Positions 1 to 8,718 of a stretch of 64,000 nt of DNA are shown here, piece by piece. Location: positions 782,207 through 846,206 of the forward strand of contig NZ_VHQG01000001.1 in the NCBI RefSeq assembly GCF_006517435.1. The letters run 5' to 3'. The translations under genes were made by a program, and so were the position numbers. Source of the stretch: Schumannella soli. GTDB taxonomy: Bacteria; Actinomycetota; Actinomycetes; Actinomycetales; Microbacteriaceae. The notes under the pieces are model-generated. The model saw nothing but the letters and a program-made list of their open reading frames with translations, was not told the origin of the DNA and made no database searches. How positions within the stretch are numbered: the stretch's first letter is position 1; every line of letters begins with the position of its first letter.

Positions 1-32
1 GCACCCGCACCCCGCACCCGAAGGACCCGCCC

Positions 33-725
33 GTGCCCGCTCGCCCGCCCCTCGGCGCCGCCCTCGCGCGCACCTCGGTCGCCGTCGGCGGCCTCGCGGC
101 GGTGGCGCTCGTCGCGGCGCTCGCGGGCTGCGCCGGCGACGACTGGAGTCGCCCGCACGCCGCCCCGAGCGCGATCGGCGAGCTCGGCGCCGGCTTCCTG
201 CCGAGCGCGAGCCCGTCGCCGGAGGCGACCATCCACCCGCGCGAGGGCAGCTGGGATGCCGTGCACCCCTCGCCCGGCATGCGCGTCGTGCTGCTGCGAG
301 CGGACGACGAGGATGCGACGGTCACGACGATCGACGACTCGGTCGTGCGCTGGGCCGAGGCCGAGAAGGTGTCGCTGCGCACCGTCACCGCCGGCCACGA
401 CAAGGTCGCCGCGATCGTCGAGGCGATGGATCAGGAGCCCGACCTGATCATCAGCGCCGGCAACGACCTCGTCGACGCGCTCGCGCTCGTCACCGCGAAT
501 CACCTCGACCAGCAGTTCCTCGTGATCGGCGCCGAGGTCGCCGAGCCGACCGGCAACGTGACCGCCGTCGACTGGACGGGAGCGTCGTTCCGCGGCGAGG
601 GGCTCGGCACTCCGTCGGACTACGACCCGAAGAGCTTCACGTCGGCGCGCTGCGACCGCGCCGTGCGCGCCGGCGTCGCCGCCGTGCTGCACGAGGCGCG
701 CGGCATCGTCGTCTGGATCGACTGA
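33..725 (+). CDS. Putative secreted lipoprotein (BMP/periplasmic-binding-like)
   Basis: Predicted 230-residue exported protein. A hydrophobic N-terminal stretch (about residues 15-31) ends in a lipobox-like LAGC, so the cysteine near residue 32 is probably lipidated. The mature part has a short acidic/proline linker and then an alternating strand-helix pattern (MRVVLLRADDED, LIISAGNDLVDAL, FLVIGAEV) resembling one lobe of a periplasmic-binding or BMP-type fold; a complete two-lobed binding protein would be longer, so it may be a reduced family member. GTG start with only 32 bases of upstream sequence in the window, so the start and operon context are uncertain. Ligand not recognisable. Confidence 0.65.
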   Translation: MPARPPLGAALARTSVAVGGLAAVALVAALAGCAGDDWSRPHAAPSAIGELGAGFLPSASPSPEATIHPREGSWDAVHPSPGMRVVLLRADDEDATVTTIDDSVVRWAEAEKVSLRTVTAGHDKVAAIVEAMDQEPDLIISAGNDLVDALALVTANHLDQQFLVIGAEVAEPTGNVTAVDWTGASFRGEGLGTPSDYDPKSFTSARCDRAVRAGVAAVLHEARGIVVWID

Positions 726-844
726 CCCACCTGGTCGGTGGCCGCGCCGCACCCGCGATCGCGCCGCCGACCCGCGATGGCGTCGCACCGCGCCCGCCTC
801 GCCGCCCGCACCCCCGCGCGCCCGCGCCGCGCTACCCTCGCGCG

Positions 845-1375
845 ATGGACGACGCGCGCTCGGCCCGCATCCACCTCGCCCTCCGCGTGATGTGGATGGT
901 CGGCTTCGCCGTCGGCACCACCACGCACGTGATCGATCTCACGCTCGGCGGCATCGACGTCTACGAGGACGCGCCGACCGCGGTGCGCGCCTTCTGGGTC
1001 GCTCTGACGGCGCTCGATCCGACGGTCATCGTGCTGATGCTCGGCGGCGCGCCCACCCGCGAGGGGCTCGCCGCACTGCGCTGGCGTCGCGCGGCCGTGC
1101 TGCTCGGCGCAGCCATCATGGTCGCCGACGTGGCCGTCAACGCGACGATGACCTTCGAGATCGGGATGCCGGGCGCCGCTCCGGGTCAGATCGGCGTCGG
1201 GCTGGTGACGCAGACGGCCTTCGCGGTGTTCGTGCTCGCGACGGCGCCCCTGCTGTGGCGGCGTCGCGCACCCGACTCCGCGCGCTCCTCACCGGACCCC
1301 GCCGACACCGCGCGTTTCTCAGCAGAACCCGCCGCCCCTGCCGTCGACGCGGCGGATCCGCCCCCGTCATCCTGA
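845..1375 (+). CDS. Hypothetical integral membrane protein, four predicted TM segments
   Basis: 176 residues with about four hydrophobic segments (roughly 15-33, 50-70, 82-102, 118-136), consistent with a small polytopic membrane protein, followed by a cytosolic-looking tail of about 40 residues rich in Ala, Pro, Asp and Ser. No motif that I recognise. It stands alone between the preceding lipoprotein and the downstream dienelactone-hydrolase-like gene, 54 bases before the latter, so co-transcription is possible. The length, start codon and codon bias towards G/C in the third position all support a real gene, but no function can be assigned. Confidence 0.7.
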   Translation: MDDARSARIHLALRVMWMVGFAVGTTTHVIDLTLGGIDVYEDAPTAVRAFWVALTALDPTVIVLMLGGAPTREGLAALRWRRAAVLLGAAIMVADVAVNATMTFEIGMPGAAPGQIGVGLVTQTAFAVFVLATAPLLWRRRAPDSARSSPDPADTARFSAEPAAPAVDAADPPPSS

Positions 1376-1429
1376 GAAACCCGCCGCGAGTACCGCGGCA
1401 GACGGGCGTCGAACGGCCAGAATGGTCGC

Positions 1430-2077
1430 GTGGAAGAGCTCGTGCCGATCCCCCATCCCGGCGTTCCGCTCGAGTTCGGGCGCCCGGGAGATCCCGGCGT
1501 GATCGTGGTGCACGACTGGTACGGCCGGCTGCCCTGGCTCGAGAACTACGCCGAGGCGCTGTCGCGCGTCGGTTTCCGTGTGCTCGTTCCCGATCTGTAC
1601 GACGGGGTCGCGACGGTCGACGGCGAGCAGGCCGAGCGGCTGCTGACCACGCTCACCGACGACGGCGTCGACGCGGAGATCGACCTCGCGCTCGAGCAGC
1701 TGCGCGGCGAGGGGAGCACCCGCATCGGCGTGATCGGCTTCTCGATCGGCGGCTGGCACGGCCTGCGCTTCGCCCAGACCGGGGCCGTGGATGCGGTGGT
1801 CGCCTACTACGCCACCCTCGCCGAGAACGTGCACGGCGTGCTGCCCGCGCCCGTGCTGCTGCACCTCGCCGAGATCGACGAGTGGCCGGAGGGCGCGGAG
1901 CCCGGCGCGTTCATCGCCCGGCTCAAAGACGACGGCACCCCGATCGAGCAGCACGCCTACCCGGCGACCCGGCACGGCTTCGCCAACGGCACGGTCGGCG
2001 GCGAGTTCGACCGGGATGCGGCGGCGCTGGCCTTCGCACGCTCGGCTTCGTTCCTGGAGTCGCAGCTCGCGAGCTGA
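1430..2077 (+). CDS. Dienelactone hydrolase family alpha/beta hydrolase
   Basis: 215 residues with the alpha/beta-hydrolase layout of the dienelactone hydrolase family: an early VVHDWYG strand-turn, the nucleophile elbow GFSIGG (about residue 105, with Ser where classical dienelactone hydrolases carry Cys) and a C-terminal ATRHGFAN segment supplying the catalytic His. A cytosolic hydrolase of small esters or lactones is the family expectation; the substrate is not predictable. GTG start at 1430. A strong hairpin with a T run follows the stop codon, so the gene is probably transcribed alone or with the preceding membrane-protein gene. Confidence 0.85.
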   Translation: MEELVPIPHPGVPLEFGRPGDPGVIVVHDWYGRLPWLENYAEALSRVGFRVLVPDLYDGVATVDGEQAERLLTTLTDDGVDAEIDLALEQLRGEGSTRIGVIGFSIGGWHGLRFAQTGAVDAVVAYYATLAENVHGVLPAPVLLHLAEIDEWPEGAEPGAFIARLKDDGTPIEQHAYPATRHGFANGTVGGEFDRDAAALAFARSASFLESQLAS

Positions 2078-2120
2078 CGGCGCGTCCGTCATCCGAACCC
2101 CGCGCGCACCGCGGTCCCGA

Positions 2121-2153
2121 CCCGCGGCGCTTCAGGGAAGCCGCGGGGTTTTC
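2121..2153 (+). terminator. Rho-independent terminator after the dienelactone hydrolase gene
   Basis: CCCGCGGC (2121-2128) pairs with GCCGCGGG (2140-2147) around an 11-base loop and is followed directly by GTTTTC. The stem plus T run is a classical intrinsic terminator, 44 bases after the stop codon. Confidence 0.8.
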
Positions 2154-2224
2154 TCGAGACCCGCGCGCGGATACCCTGACCTCAGCGGCGCCCACCCGAG
2201 GCGCCCGGGGGAATCGGAGGGGCG

Positions 2225-2614
2225 ATGCTGTCGTCACCCAACCGCCTGCTCGGAACCATCTTCGGCGTCTTCTTCATCGCGATCGGCGTCTGGGGCTTCT
2301 TCCTTCCCGACGGCGGCCTGCTGCTCGGCCTCTTCGGCGTCAACCTGCTGCACAACTTCGCGCACCTGCTGATCGGCCTCATCCTCGCGGTCGCCGCGAT
2401 CGTCGGCGGGCTCAGCTCGGCCCGCACGGTCAACTCGATCGTCGGCGCCGCGTACCTCGTGCTCGGCATCGCCGGACTGTTCCTGCTCGGCACCCCGGTC
2501 AACTTCCTCGCGATCAACGCCCCCGACAACGTGCTGCACTTCGCCAGCTCGGTCGTGCTGCTCGCGGTCGGGCTCGGCGCCGAGCGCCCGAAGGCGAAAC
2601 CGGTCGCCCGCTGA
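2225..2614 (+). CDS. DUF4383 domain-containing membrane protein
   Basis: 129 residues, four hydrophobic helices, beginning with MLSSPNRLLGTIFGVFF and containing GVNLLHNFAHLLIGL and NFLAINAPDNVLHF, the His-Asn/His-Phe pattern I associate with the actinobacterial DUF4383 family. Function unknown; a small inner-membrane protein. A good Shine-Dalgarno (GGAGG, 2216-2220) precedes the ATG. It is followed by a GC-rich imperfect palindrome and then another membrane-protein gene. Confidence 0.85.
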   Translation: MLSSPNRLLGTIFGVFFIAIGVWGFFLPDGGLLLGLFGVNLLHNFAHLLIGLILAVAAIVGGLSSARTVNSIVGAAYLVLGIAGLFLLGTPVNFLAINAPDNVLHFASSVVLLAVGLGAERPKAKPVAR

Positions 2615-2645
2615 ACACGTCCTCCCGCGGCGAGGGCGGGGTACC

Positions 2646-2699
2646 GTTCCGAGGGCGGGGCGTCGACATCCCGCGCTGGGAACGCGACCCCGCGCTCGG
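2646..2699. repeat. GC-rich imperfect palindrome, relative of the hairpin at 52108
   Basis: GTTCCGAGGGCGGG (2646-2659) is complementary at 12 of 14 positions to 2670-2683, and CCCCGCGCTCGG (2688-2699) follows. The left arm and the latter block match, almost base for base, the two arms of the perfect hairpin at 52108-52145, 50 kb away. It lies wholly in the gap between two genes. Confidence 0.6.
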
Positions 2700-2726
2700 C
2701 CGCGTTCCTCCTGCGGGAGAGCGTCG

Positions 2727-3377
2727 GTGACGCCGAGCCTGCCCCCGCTCTCGCCGGTGCTGCGCATCTGGCTCGGCTTCGCGTCGCTCGGGGCCGGACT
2801 CATCCATCTCGCCCTCGTGATCGGCGCCCCGCCCGCGCTCGCGACCGCCTTCGCGCTGCTCGGCGCGGCGGAGTTCGCCTGGGGAACCTTCTGCTTCGCC
2901 CGCGACGAGCCCCCGCTGCAGCGCCTGGCGCTGCTCTTCGTGCTGCTGCCGCTGCTCGGCTGGATCGGGCTGCTGCTCGTGGCCGCGGCCGTGCACTCGA
3001 CCGAGCTCACGCGCGCCCTGCCCGCTCTGCCGCTCGCGATCTCGACGCTGCTCGACACGGTCGTCGCCGTCGCGCTCGGGATGCGGATGCGCGCCCGTCG
3101 TCGCCTCGACGGCGTCCGCCCGAACCCGGGCCTCCCGACCGCTGCCGAAGCCGAAGCCGATCCCGATCCCGATGCCGGCCAGCGGTCGTCTGGCGACCCC
3201 GGCACCCCGCATCCCGTCCCGGAGTCCTCGCCCGCGCAGACCGTGCGCTTCCTGCTCGGCGTCGCGCTCGGCGCGCTGATCATCGCCGCGCTCACCACGA
3301 CCGGGCTCAGCGCGACCGAGGCGGGACAGTTCCCCTCCGTGCACGAGCTGAACCTGCCCGGCCTTCACCTGCACTGA
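2727..3377 (+). CDS. Hypothetical integral membrane protein
   Basis: 216 residues starting at a GTG preceded by GGGAGAG. Three or four hydrophobic segments lie in the first 125 residues (about 12-32, 38-55, 68-90, 95-113), then a charged linker rich in Asp, Pro and Glu-Ala repeats (about 130-165), then one more helix (about 172-195) and a short tail ending in His-Leu-His. No recognised domain. The gene is convergent with the helicase gene on the other strand. The linker and helix arrangement suggests a membrane protein with a flexible loop; role unknown. Confidence 0.65.
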   Translation: MTPSLPPLSPVLRIWLGFASLGAGLIHLALVIGAPPALATAFALLGAAEFAWGTFCFARDEPPLQRLALLFVLLPLLGWIGLLLVAAAVHSTELTRALPALPLAISTLLDTVVAVALGMRMRARRRLDGVRPNPGLPTAAEAEADPDPDAGQRSSGDPGTPHPVPESSPAQTVRFLLGVALGALIIAALTTTGLSATEAGQFPSVHELNLPGLHLH

Positions 3378-3455
3378 CGCCGGCCTCCCCCGGGCGGCCC
3401 GGCAGCGCGCTGCGTCGACGTGCCTGGTACCCGCGGATCCCCGCCGCCCTCGGCG

Positions 3456-4748
3456 CTACGCCGAGATGCCCGGAATCGCCGTCACGCGCGACATGAACCG
3501 CCGCACCGCGTCGTCGACGATGATGTCGCTCGGCCGCAGCGGCCGGGTCATGTACAGCCCCTCGAGCCGGGTGATGCGCGAGAGAGCGACGTAGGTCTGC
3601 CCCGGGGCGAAGCTGCGCGGACCGAGGTCGATGATCGCCTGGTCGTAGCTCTTGCCCTGCGACTTGTGGATCGTCACGGCCCACGCGAGCCGCAGCGGGA
3701 ACTGCGTGAACTCGGCCACCACATCCCGCTGCAGCTTCTTCGTCGCGCTCGAGTAGCGGTAGCGGTAGCGCTCCCACGTCGCCGGGAGCACCTCGTGCAG
3801 CTCGCCGTCGACATCCACCCAGACGGTGTCGTCGATGCGCTCGACCGTGCCGACGGTGCCGTTCACCCAGCGCCCGTCGCCGCCGGCGTCGTTGCGCAGG
3901 AACATCACCTGCGCGCCCTTCTTCAGCTCGAGCTTGTCGTCGGCCGGGAAGGCGCGGTTGCCGAAGTCGCCGGTGACCTCGGCGCGAGCGGTGAGGATGC
4001 GCCCGGGCAGCCGGGCGAGCTGCTGGCCGTTGATGCGGTTCACGGTCGCGTTGGTCGTCGCGAGCGTGATCGTGCCGTCGTCGGGAGCCGGTCGCGCGCC
4101 GACGGAGTTGAGACGGTGCGCCATGTCGGCGGTCACGGTGCCGTGCCGCACGGCGGTCAGCAGCTGCTTGAACTCGAGCTCGTGCTGGCGGTGGATCGTG
4201 CCGAGCTCGTAGACGGTGAGATCCGCCTCGTCCCACACCTTCGCGTCGAAGAACCACATCGAGCGGTAGCGGTCGGCGAAGTAGGCGCGCTCGTCCTCGT
4301 CGCCGGGAACCGGCGCGAGCTGCCAGGGGTCGCCGAACAGCACGATCTGGGCTCCGCCGAAGGGCTCGTGGGGGCGTTGCCGGGCCTGGCGCAGCGAGCG
4401 GTCCATCGCATCCAGCAGGTCGGCGTTGACCATCGACACCTCGTCGACGACGAGCGTCTCGATCGCGGCCAGCAGCTTGCGCAGCTCGGCGCTCTGGTCG
4501 ATCTCCTGGTCGGCGATCACGCCGATCGGCAGCCGGAACAGCGAGTGGATCGTCTGCCCGCCGACGTTGAGCGCCGCGACGCCGGTCGGAGCGCAGATCG
4601 CGAGGGCCTTCGAGCTGTTCCACGAGAGGTGCTCGAGCAGGGTCGACTTGCCGGTGCCCGCGCGGCCGGTGACGAAGACGTGCCCGTTCGTGGTCTCGAT
4701 CGCGTCGAAGACGGCCTGCTGCTCGGGCGAGAGCTCGGGCAGCGGCAT
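3456..4748 (-). CDS. PIF1-like superfamily 1 DNA helicase / AAA ATPase
   Basis: About 430 residues. Walker A GRAGTGKST near residue 30, motif Ia region CAPTGVAALNVGG and TIHSLF, Walker B-like ETLVVDEVSMVNADLLDAMD, motif III LFGDPWQLAPVP, and near the end AVTIHKSQGKSYD and QTYVALSRITRLEGL: the ordered motifs of PIF1/RecD-type 5'-3' helicases. Expected to unwind DNA using ATP in the cytosol, possibly in repair or replication-fork processing. I chose the ATG at 4748 (MPLPELSPEQQ) because GGAG lies five bases before it; the frame stays open to 4811 but that extension has no ribosome site and contains a GGATGCGG word typical of non-coding gaps here. Confidence 0.88.
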   Translation of the reverse strand: MPLPELSPEQQAVFDAIETTNGHVFVTGRAGTGKSTLLEHLSWNSSKALAICAPTGVAALNVGGQTIHSLFRLPIGVIADQEIDQSAELRKLLAAIETLVVDEVSMVNADLLDAMDRSLRQARQRPHEPFGGAQIVLFGDPWQLAPVPGDEDERAYFADRYRSMWFFDAKVWDEADLTVYELGTIHRQHELEFKQLLTAVRHGTVTADMAHRLNSVGARPAPDDGTITLATTNATVNRINGQQLARLPGRILTARAEVTGDFGNRAFPADDKLELKKGAQVMFLRNDAGGDGRWVNGTVGTVERIDDTVWVDVDGELHEVLPATWERYRYRYSSATKKLQRDVVAEFTQFPLRLAWAVTIHKSQGKSYDQAIIDLGPRSFAPGQTYVALSRITRLEGLYMTRPLRPSDIIVDDAVRRFMSRVTAIPGISA

Positions 4749-4885
4749 GGGTTCTCCGGGTCGATGCGGGGTGGATGCGGCGTCCTCGGCGGTCGCGACG
4801 ACGGGTCGCACGCGGCCGGGACGCCGGACTCGTCGAGGCTACCCGGGATGCGCGATCGACGCCCCGAGTTCTCCACCGACGCATC

Positions 4886-4974
4886 GCGGATACTGCCCTC
4901 CCCGACGCCGATACTGGCGAGGCGTGCGGGGGCGGCCGCCCGCGACGACGGCCGCCGATCTCGGCAGCATCCGC
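4886..4974. repeat. Extragenic palindromic element (GCGGATACTG family)
   Basis: GCGGATACTGCC (4886-4897) is complementary at 11 of 12 positions to 4963-4974, with a second internal copy of the word, CCGATACTGGCGAGG, at 4908-4922. The same GCGGATACTG word forms perfect inverted repeats at 32.3-32.7 kb. The element sits in the 290-base gap upstream of the helicase gene and downstream of the PPOX gene. Confidence 0.6.
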
Positions 4975-5041
4975 GACACGACCGGGCCGGACGGCGCAGG
5001 GAGCGGCGGGCGTGGAGGGCGGTGGGAAGCTCGCCGACCCG

Positions 5042-5449
5042 CTACGCGACCGGCTCGAGCAGCCCGCTCGACGCCATCACCGCATCCGGGCGCAGTGTCA
5101 GCACGATGCGCTCCGGGTTCGGCCGCGGCTCGCGGTAGCGCGCGGCGTAGCGGCGCTCGGCGTCGCGCACCGCATCCGGCTCGTCGACGATCTCGGCACG
5201 ACCCGAGAAGGTCAGCCAGCGCGCCCCCTCGAACTGGCACACCGAGGCGCGCCCGGTGCGCAGCACGTTGAGCACCTTCTGCCCGCCGCCGGAGGTGATG
5301 ACGCGCACGAGCTCGCCATCCCAGGTGAAGCCGACCGGCACGACATGGATGCCGCCGTCGCGCCCGAAGGTCGACAGCGTCGCGATGTGGCGGTCGGTCA
5401 GGAAGGTCTGCGCTTCGGCGCTCAGGCGCACGTCGGCCAGGGCGGGCAT
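5042..5449 (-). CDS. PPOX-class flavin/F420-dependent oxidoreductase
   Basis: 135 residues with the split-barrel signature of the pyridoxamine 5'-phosphate oxidase superfamily: an N-terminal helix, then HIATLSTFGRDGGIHVVPVGFTWDG, VRVITSGGGQKVLN, and RWLTFSGRAEIVDEPDAV. Actinobacterial relatives bind F420 or FMN and act on small organic substrates in the cytosol; the cofactor and substrate cannot be decided here. Start at the ATG giving MPALADVRL; the longer open frame upstream is arginine-rich and looks non-coding. Monocistronic. Confidence 0.85.
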   Translation of the reverse strand: MPALADVRLSAEAQTFLTDRHIATLSTFGRDGGIHVVPVGFTWDGELVRVITSGGGQKVLNVLRTGRASVCQFEGARWLTFSGRAEIVDEPDAVRDAERRYAARYREPRPNPERIVLTLRPDAVMASSGLLEPVA

Positions 5450-5634
5450 GGGACTCCGTTCGGCGCGGCGGGGACGATCGCCGTGCGAACCGCCGTGCGA
5501 AGCCCGGTCGGTGCTGTGTCCATTCTGGCGGTCCGGCGGAGCTCCGCCAACCGCGCAGCGCCCCTCTCCTCCACAGCCGCACGCCGTCCACAGCTCGCAC
5601 CGTCGGCATCCGCCGGCCGCATCCCCTTCGTAGG

Positions 5635-6624
5635 ATGTCGAGCATGCGTCGCACCGTCGTCTCCTGGCTCGTGGCCGTCGGTCTCGTGCTGATCGCGAGC
5701 ATCGGCGGGGTGGCGACGGCGAACGCGACCGTCTTCGGGGCCGGCGCGTTCGTGCGCGAGTACCTCGACACAATCGCCCGCGGTGACGCCGCGAGCGCGC
5801 TCGGCATCCCCGGTGTGGATGACGGCGGCGCCGACGACGCGCTGCTCACCGATGCGGTGCTGCGCACGGGCGCCCGGCTGACCGACATCAGTCAGGTCTC
5901 CGACACCGAGTCGGCCGGCATCCACACCGTCACGGTGCGCTGGCGAGCGGGCGGGCAGCAGGGCGAGAGCAGCTTCGAGGTGGAGCGCGACGGCTCGCGG
6001 TTCGGGCTGTTCCCCGCCTGGCGTTTCGCGACCTCGCCTGTCGCGCTGGTGCCAGTCACGGTCGACGGCGACAGCCGGTTCCGGGTCAACGACGTGCCCG
6101 CGTCGACGCGCACCGCGGGCGAGGCCGACGCCTTCGCCCTGTTCGTTCCCGGTGCCTACGACGTGGATGCGCGCACCCGCCTGCTCTCGGCGAAGGCCCA
6201 GACCTTCGTGGCCGACACCACGGGCGACGCCGACGCGATCGAGCTCGAGGTGTCGCCGACGACGGGCTTCCAGAAGCGGCTGCAGAAGGAGGTCGACGGC
6301 TTCCTCGACTCCTGCGCGACGCAGAAGGTGCTGCAGCCGACCGGGTGCCCCTTCGGCCAGGTGATCGACGATCGCGTCACCTCGCCGCCGACCTGGACGA
6401 TCTCGACCTACCCGGTCGTGCGGATCGGCGCCGGTGGTGGCGCCGGGAAGTGGCAGGTGTCGCCGACGCCCGGCACCGCGAACCTGACGATGGATGTGCA
6501 GGCTCTCGCCGACGGCACGATCAGCCGCTACGACGAGGATGTCGAATTCCGCGTCGCCTACGACGTGACCGTGAAGGGCGACACCATCACGATCACCCCG
6601 ATCGACCTCGGCGACGACGGCTGA
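5635..6624 (+). CDS. Hypothetical secreted or membrane-anchored protein
   Basis: 329 residues (326 if the second ATG at 5644 is used). An uncleaved or cleavable N-terminal hydrophobic segment (about 8-30, VSWLVAVGLVLIASIGGVA) precedes an extracytoplasmic region with no TM segment. The first part (FVREYLDTIARGDAASAL) resembles the start of NTF2/DUF4878-like lumazine-type folds, and two later repeats begin with strand-rich blocks. There is one Cys pair (SCATQKVLQPTGCPF, about residues 224-238) that could form a disulfide outside the cell. Function unknown. It ends three bases before the convergent AhpD-like gene. Confidence 0.7.
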   Translation: MSSMRRTVVSWLVAVGLVLIASIGGVATANATVFGAGAFVREYLDTIARGDAASALGIPGVDDGGADDALLTDAVLRTGARLTDISQVSDTESAGIHTVTVRWRAGGQQGESSFEVERDGSRFGLFPAWRFATSPVALVPVTVDGDSRFRVNDVPASTRTAGEADAFALFVPGAYDVDARTRLLSAKAQTFVADTTGDADAIELEVSPTTGFQKRLQKEVDGFLDSCATQKVLQPTGCPFGQVIDDRVTSPPTWTISTYPVVRIGAGGGAGKWQVSPTPGTANLTMDVQALADGTISRYDEDVEFRVAYDVTVKGDTITITPIDLGDDG

Positions 6625-6627
6625 CGT

Positions 6628-7086
6628 TCAGCCCTCGGTCGACGGCTCGAGCGGTGCCTCGGGCTGCAACAGGGCGGCGACTCCGACGCGGTTCCAGAGG
6701 TTGATCAGGCCAACGGCGAGCACGAGATCGCCGAGCTCCTTCTCGCCGAAGGTGTCGGCGGCGCGCGCCCAGAGCTCGTCGGGCACGCCGGCGCTCGTCA
6801 TGCGGGTCAGCGCCTCGGCGAACTCGAGGGCGACGCGCTCGCGCGGGGTGAAGAACTCGGAGTGATGCCAGGCGGCGACCGCGAGCACCTTGCGCTGCGC
6901 GACCCCGTCACCGAGCAGGTCGATCGCGTGGGCGTCGACGCAGTAGTTGCAGCCGTTGAGCTGCGACACCCGCAGGAAGATCAGGTCCTTCAGCGCAGGG
7001 TCGATCGACTCGCTCACGTAGCCGTCGAGAGCGATGACCTTGCTGTAGCCGGTGCCGCTGGTCTTGTTGATCTGGATGCGTGACAT
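6628..7086 (-). CDS. Carboxymuconolactone decarboxylase / AhpD-like protein
   Basis: 152 residues containing the AhpD core motif NGCNYCVDAHA (about residues 44-54), with the CxxC pair and following His that give alkylhydroperoxidase-D relatives their peroxidase or reductase activity. The C-terminal half has the expected helices (TPRERVALEFAEALTR, GEKELGDLVLAVGLINLWNRVGV). Cytosolic. The gene is divergent from a MocR-type regulator with 88 bases between the starts, a common arrangement in which the regulator controls its neighbour; the physiological substrate is not evident. Confidence 0.9.
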   Translation of the reverse strand: MSRIQINKTSGTGYSKVIALDGYVSESIDPALKDLIFLRVSQLNGCNYCVDAHAIDLLGDGVAQRKVLAVAAWHHSEFFTPRERVALEFAEALTRMTSAGVPDELWARAADTFGEKELGDLVLAVGLINLWNRVGVAALLQPEAPLEPSTEG

Positions 7087-7174
7087 GGCTTCACTCTGCT
7101 CGTCCTGGTGGCCGGGTCACATATCCGATTTCGGACTATTCGACCAGTCCATTCCCCCGTCCTAGGGTGAGCGC

Positions 7175-8689
7175 GTGGACGTGCACATCTCCCTCCCGCC
7201 TCGCGGCGCGCGCACTACCGCGATCCACCGTCAACTGGCTTCGGCGATCGTCGACGGTGTGCTCGCGCCGGGCGCACGGCTGCCGGCGACGCGCGAACTG
7301 GCCGCCGAGCTCGGCGTCGCTCGCACGACCGTCAGCGCCGCCTACGATCGGCTGCTCGCCGAGGGCCTGGTCGAGGCCCGCGTCGGCGCGGGCACCTTCG
7401 TCGCCGACGTCCGCGCAGCGGCGGCGGGCGGCGCGACGACGACAGACCGAGCGGAGGCGCGGAGCATCCGACAAGGCATATCGGGCTCGCACTCGCCAGC
7501 AGACCCCTGCACTGCTGCGGCGCTGCACCCGATCCCCCTCATCGCCGAGCTCGCCGCCGATGACGACGGCCTCGCTCCCGATCCGGCGCCCGACCGCATC
7601 CGCTGGGACTTCGCCGGCGGCAGCCCCGACCCGACGCTCTTTCCCCACGCCGACTGGCGTCGCCTGATCGCGCACCACCTGCGCGCGACCTCGCCGTACC
7701 CCGGCGGCTACGGCGACCCGACCGGCCTGCTCGAGCTGCGCGTCGCGATCGCGCGGCACGTTCGCCTCTCGCGCGCGGTCGCCGCGGAGCCCGACGACGT
7801 GCACGTCACCCTCGGAGCACAGCACGGACTCGGCCTCATCGCCCGCGCACTGCTGCGCCCCGGCGACACCGTCGCCGTCGAGGAGCCCGGGTACCCGCCG
7901 GTGCGCGCGATCTTCGCGAGCCTCGGTGCGCGCATCGAGCACGTGCCGGTGGATGCCGAGGGCCTGCGCGTCGATCTGCTCCCCCCGCGCGCCCGGCTCG
8001 TCTACGCGACCCCGTCGCACCAGTTCCCGCTCGGCATGCCGATGACGACCCCGCGCCGACTGGCGCTGCTCGCCTGGGCGGAACGGCACGGCGCGGCCGT
8101 CGTGGAGGACGACTATGACAGCGAGTTCCGCTACGGCACGCGGCCGCTGGATTCGCTGCACAGCCTCGACCGCGCCGGACGCGTCATCCACCTCGCGACC
8201 TTCTCGAAGTCGCTCGCTCCCGGGCTGCGTCTCGGGTTCCTGGTCGCGCCGCCGAGCCTGCGCGCCGCCCTGCGCTTCCTGCAGCGCACCGAGCGGATGA
8301 GCGCGGATCCGGTTCCCCAGGCCGCTCTCGCCGACCTTCTCGACACGGGCGTCTTCGCCGCGCGGGCGCGCCGTTCGCGGCGCATCTACGCCGAGCGCCA
8401 TCGGCTGCTGACCGCCGAGCTGGGCGAGCGGATGCCCGACGCCCTGCGGGTCATCCCGAGCCACGCGGGCCTGCACCTCACCGCCTACCTGGATGCGGCG
8501 TTCCCGCGCACCGCACCGCGTCTGGCAGAGCTCGCGGCGGCGGCGGGCATCCGCGTCACGGCGCTCGACCCGTTCTACGCGCGCGCCCCGACGGCGAACG
8601 GCCTGCTGCTGGGCTTCGGTCGCATCCCCGCCGCCGACATCCCTGCGGGCGTCGCCGCCCTCGCCCGCGTCACCGGCTCGGCCCGCTGA
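7175..8689 (+). CDS. MocR/PdxR family transcriptional regulator (GntR-HTH + aminotransferase fold)
   Basis: 504 residues. N-terminal GntR-type winged helix (residues about 10-80, ATRELAAELGVARTTVSAAYDRLLAEGLV), a variable low-complexity linker, then a fold-type I aminotransferase domain (about 135-500) with the PLP lysine in TFSKSLAPGLRLGF (about residue 344) and VVEDDYDSEFRY. MocR regulators sense PLP or amines and usually control a divergent gene; here that would be the AhpD-like protein. No clear direct-repeat operator was pinned down in the 88-base gap. The target pathway (vitamin B6, amino acid or other) cannot be read from the sequence. Confidence 0.93.
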   Translation: MDVHISLPPRGARTTAIHRQLASAIVDGVLAPGARLPATRELAAELGVARTTVSAAYDRLLAEGLVEARVGAGTFVADVRAAAAGGATTTDRAEARSIRQGISGSHSPADPCTAAALHPIPLIAELAADDDGLAPDPAPDRIRWDFAGGSPDPTLFPHADWRRLIAHHLRATSPYPGGYGDPTGLLELRVAIARHVRLSRAVAAEPDDVHVTLGAQHGLGLIARALLRPGDTVAVEEPGYPPVRAIFASLGARIEHVPVDAEGLRVDLLPPRARLVYATPSHQFPLGMPMTTPRRLALLAWAERHGAAVVEDDYDSEFRYGTRPLDSLHSLDRAGRVIHLATFSKSLAPGLRLGFLVAPPSLRAALRFLQRTERMSADPVPQAALADLLDTGVFAARARRSRRIYAERHRLLTAELGERMPDALRVIPSHAGLHLTAYLDAAFPRTAPRLAELAAAAGIRVTALDPFYARAPTANGLLLGFGRIPAADIPAGVAALARVTGSAR

Positions 8690-8718
8690 CGCGCGCGCCG
8701 CATCGCGTCACCCGCCGC

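Noticed and set aside
892-2730. Long arginine-rich open frame over several genes on the same strand
   Set aside because: It overlaps clear genes in another frame and has the Arg/Ala/Pro composition of a GC-rich shadow frame.
4749-4811. Longer start for the PIF1-like helicase
   Set aside because: No ribosome site and low-complexity residues; the ATG at 4748 has GGAG at correct spacing.
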